From Methylotenera_A sp044222005 (GTDB lineage: Bacteria > Pseudomonadota > Gammaproteobacteria > Burkholderiales > Methylophilaceae), in the NCBI GenBank assembly GCA_044222005.1, contig JBGANY010000003.1, positions 147,124-211,123 of the forward strand: a stretch of DNA of 64,000 nt. Direction: 5' to 3'. The position numbers were made by a program, and so were the translations under genes. Below are positions 62,406 to 64,000 of the stretch, in pieces. The notes beneath the pieces were generated by a model. The model was not told where the DNA came from and ran no database searches. It worked only from the letters and a program-made list of their open reading frames with translations. Position 1 is the first letter of the stretch. Every line of letters starts with the position of its first letter.

Positions 62406-63687
62406 TTAATGCTGGATTGGCAGAGTCAATCTGGCTTCCAGCCCACCTTCCGGGCGGTTGATAAGCTGCAGGCTGCCGCGATGCAATTTGGCAATGCGGT
62501 TGCAAATCGCCAAGCCTAAGCCGCTGCCGCCCTCGTTTTTGTTGCGTGCATTATCCAGGCGCTCAAACGGCCGCAGCAAGCGCTCGGCATGCTCTGGCGG
62601 AATACCGGGGCCATTATCCAGCACGCTGATAATGATATTGTCCGCAGTAATTTTACTTTCCACCGTCACTTCACCTTTGGAATAGGCGTAGGCATTGCCT
62701 ACCAGATTATCCAGCAGACGCTGCATGGCAAGCGGGCGCAGCGGGATAAAGTAGGTTGACGAGAGTTTCAGCTTCAGATTGCGCCCTGCGCGTGCCTGAC
62801 GTTCGGCGAGCGATTGCAGCAGCACGTTGATATCCATCATTTTGGTCGGTTCGCCTTCCACGCCGCGCACAAAATCCAGAAACTGATGGATGATATTATC
62901 CATGTCAGCAATATCTTCAATCATGCCCGCTTTCAAACTGCTGCAACTTTCGTCCGGCAACAATTCTACGGCCAGGCGCAGCCTTGCCAGTGGCGTGCGG
63001 ATGTCATGCGAAACCCCGGCGAGCAGCAAGGTGCGTTCGTTATCAAGCCGCACCAGTGATTCCGCCATCTCGTTAAAGGTGCGGCTCACTTCGCGCAGCT
63101 CGTCTACGCTGTCTTCCGGCAGGCGCGGTGCCGGTTGGCCATGGCGTAGCCTGTCTGCCGCATGCGCCAATAAATTAAGCGGGCGATTGATGCGCGAGGC
63201 AATTAAATAGGCGCCCAGTAAAGACAGCAAACCTACCACTGCACCCCATCCCAGCCAATGCCACGGAAACGGCCTGTCCACCTGAATTTTGGGGATTAAA
63301 GCTGATCCATAAGCCGGCGATGCCATAGTGGTTGACGGTGATAATGGTTTCCTCGCCCAGGCGCTCGCGGATTTTATGCGCGATCAGGTTAATGAACGGA
63401 TCGTTGGGAAGCGGCTCAATCTCCTCTAAAAAATCCGCGGCATATACGCGCACGCCTTCGCGGCCAGAGAGCTCTGAAAGCAATGCCAGGCGGCGATTTT
63501 CATGCGCGGCGATGAGTGAGGCGCGGGTGTAGTTGACGATAGTGATGGCCTGCAGCGCAGCCGTCGTGGCGCGCGGCTCACGGTCGAAGTAATCAAAAAT
63601 CTTGAGCGAGGCGTAAATGCTGATCGCCAATAGCATGGCGATCAGCAACATCAAGCGCGATAGCAGGGTGCGGGGTAAGAATTTCAA
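62406..63687 (-). pseudogene. envZ: EnvZ-like sensor histidine kinase, frameshifted with a small deletion
   Basis: Membrane sensor kinase paired with an OmpR-type regulator. The first frame, from TTG 63687, encodes the N-terminal helix (LLSRLMLLIAMLLAISIYAS) and periplasmic domain up to HYGIAGLWISF (near 63300). The rest continues in another frame from about 63295: KIQVDRPFPWHWLGWG, second helix and HAMP (AYLIASRINRPLNLLAHAAD), H-box GVSHDIRTPLARLRLAVEL, N-box DNLVGNAYAYSKG, DNGPGIPP and GGSGLGLAICNRIA. Roughly ten residues before KIQVDRPFPW seem missing at the join. All catalytic parts are intact, so either a real recent lesion or a sequence fault is possible. Confidence 0.8.
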
Positions 63688-63709
63688 AGTTATTGCTTAT
63701 AAGGTGGCT

Positions 63710-64000
63710 TTAATGCGTTGTTTCGCCATCAGGAATAAACACATAGCCGAAGCCCCACATGGTCTGCAGATAGCGGGGATGCGAGGGATCAGGCTCGACA
63801 ATGCGGCGCAGGCGCGACACTTGCACATCGATACTGCGGTCAAACACATCCAGCTCGCGGCCGCGTGCAAGCTGCATGAGCCGGTCGCGTGAGAGCGGCT
63901 GGCGCGGGTGCTCGGTAAACACTTTCAGCAGGGCAAACTCGCCGCTGGTGATGGTGATTGGCACGCCGTTGCGGCTGAGGCTGCGCGTAGAAGCATCGAA
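63710..64000 (-). CDS. ompR: OmpR-type response regulator, C-terminal part (5' end outside the window)
   Basis: The visible 96 codons make up the winged-helix DNA-binding domain of a two-component regulator: ITITSGEFALLKVFTEHPRQ, LSRDRLMQLARGRELDVFDR, SIDVQVSRLRRIVEPDPSHP and the wing LQTMWGFGYVFIPDG. The frame is open through base 64000, and the receiver domain lies beyond. It precedes the EnvZ-like gene by 22 bases. The sequence type is that of OmpR, which usually pairs with EnvZ. Confidence 0.92.
   Translation of the reverse strand, partial: FDASTRSLSRNGVPITITSGEFALLKVFTEHPRQPLSRDRLMQLARGRELDVFDRSIDVQVSRLRRIVEPDPSHPRYLQTMWGFGYVFIPDGETTH

Noticed and set aside
1..64000. CRISPR arrays, prophage, insertion sequences, riboswitches and rRNA genes
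   Set aside because: I looked for regularly spaced repeats, transposase or integrase motifs, capsid/tail proteins, conserved aptamer cores and rRNA stretches, and saw none.

Overview
The window reads as a chromosomal segment of a betaproteobacterium, most likely a methylotroph of the Methylophilaceae (Methylotenera-like). This is inferred from the gene families and their order: recA-recX-alaS-lysC, a membrane-bound nitrate reductase next to moaA and an alginate-export-type porin, a class II aldolase/triose-phosphate isomerase/fructose-bisphosphatase block, and a tRNA-Arg/tRNA-Ser pair. No rRNA, CRISPR array, transposase, integrase or phage gene was found. Almost all of the DNA is densely packed housekeeping sequence.

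Layout. 1-5.5 kb: respiratory nitrate reductase narH (5' end outside the window), narJ and a damaged narI, then a beta-carbonic anhydrase, an outer-membrane porin and moaA, all on the + strand and closed by a terminator. 5.5-8.1 kb: an AT-rich accessory stretch with an orphan hypothetical gene, a DUF2934 protein, a decayed hemerythrin gene and a HicA-like protein. It is bounded on one side by tRNA-Arg and on the other by an 11-bp copy of that tRNA's 3' end. 8.1-13.8 kb: tRNA-Arg, tRNA-Ser, lysC, alaS, recX and recA on the - strand. 14-22 kb: a secreted Tyr/Pro-rich protein, pncC-pgpA-thiL-vanZ-mog, a PDZ protein, nhaD-darP, pmbA and mlaA. 22.4-30.2 kb: phrB, rlmH-rsfS, panD, yjdM, panC-panB-dNK-folK-pcnB and a cobalamin adenosyltransferase. 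30.2-38.4 kb: murI, a TauE/SafE permease, an apiosidase-like glycoside hydrolase translationally coupled to a leucine-rich-repeat protein kinase, a zinc-ribbon protein, two tandem ilvE copies, a SCO1 protein and a DUF805 protein. 38.4-43.6 kb: a YgjP-type peptidase, plsC-gmhB and glyQ-glyS, with a REP-like element between glyQ and glyS. 43.7-49.7 kb: a heavy-metal RND efflux operon with a small leader gene. 49.7-61 kb: lnt, mscL, corC, ybeY, psiE, ppk2, fbp, tpiA, fba, phoH and miaB. 61-64 kb: cysG and an EnvZ/OmpR-type two-component system cut by the window end.

The genes combine into nitrate respiration with molybdenum-cofactor steps (moaA, mog), pantothenate/CoA precursor synthesis (panB, panC, panD), C3/C6 sugar-phosphate interconversion that would serve the ribulose monophosphate cycle (fba, tpiA, fbp), envelope maintenance (mlaA, plsC, pgpA, lnt, gmhB), ribosome assembly and translation (rlmH, rsfS, darP, ybeY, miaB, alaS, glyQS), and metal efflux.

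The most striking property is a set of broken genes in otherwise healthy surroundings. narI, pcnB and the envZ-like kinase each appear to lack a short internal segment and change frame at the join. The two ilvE copies carry complementary defects. The hemerythrin gene has a frameshift plus an internal stop. The hemerythrin case looks like real decay. The others could be real or could be assembly errors, and read mapping would be needed to decide.
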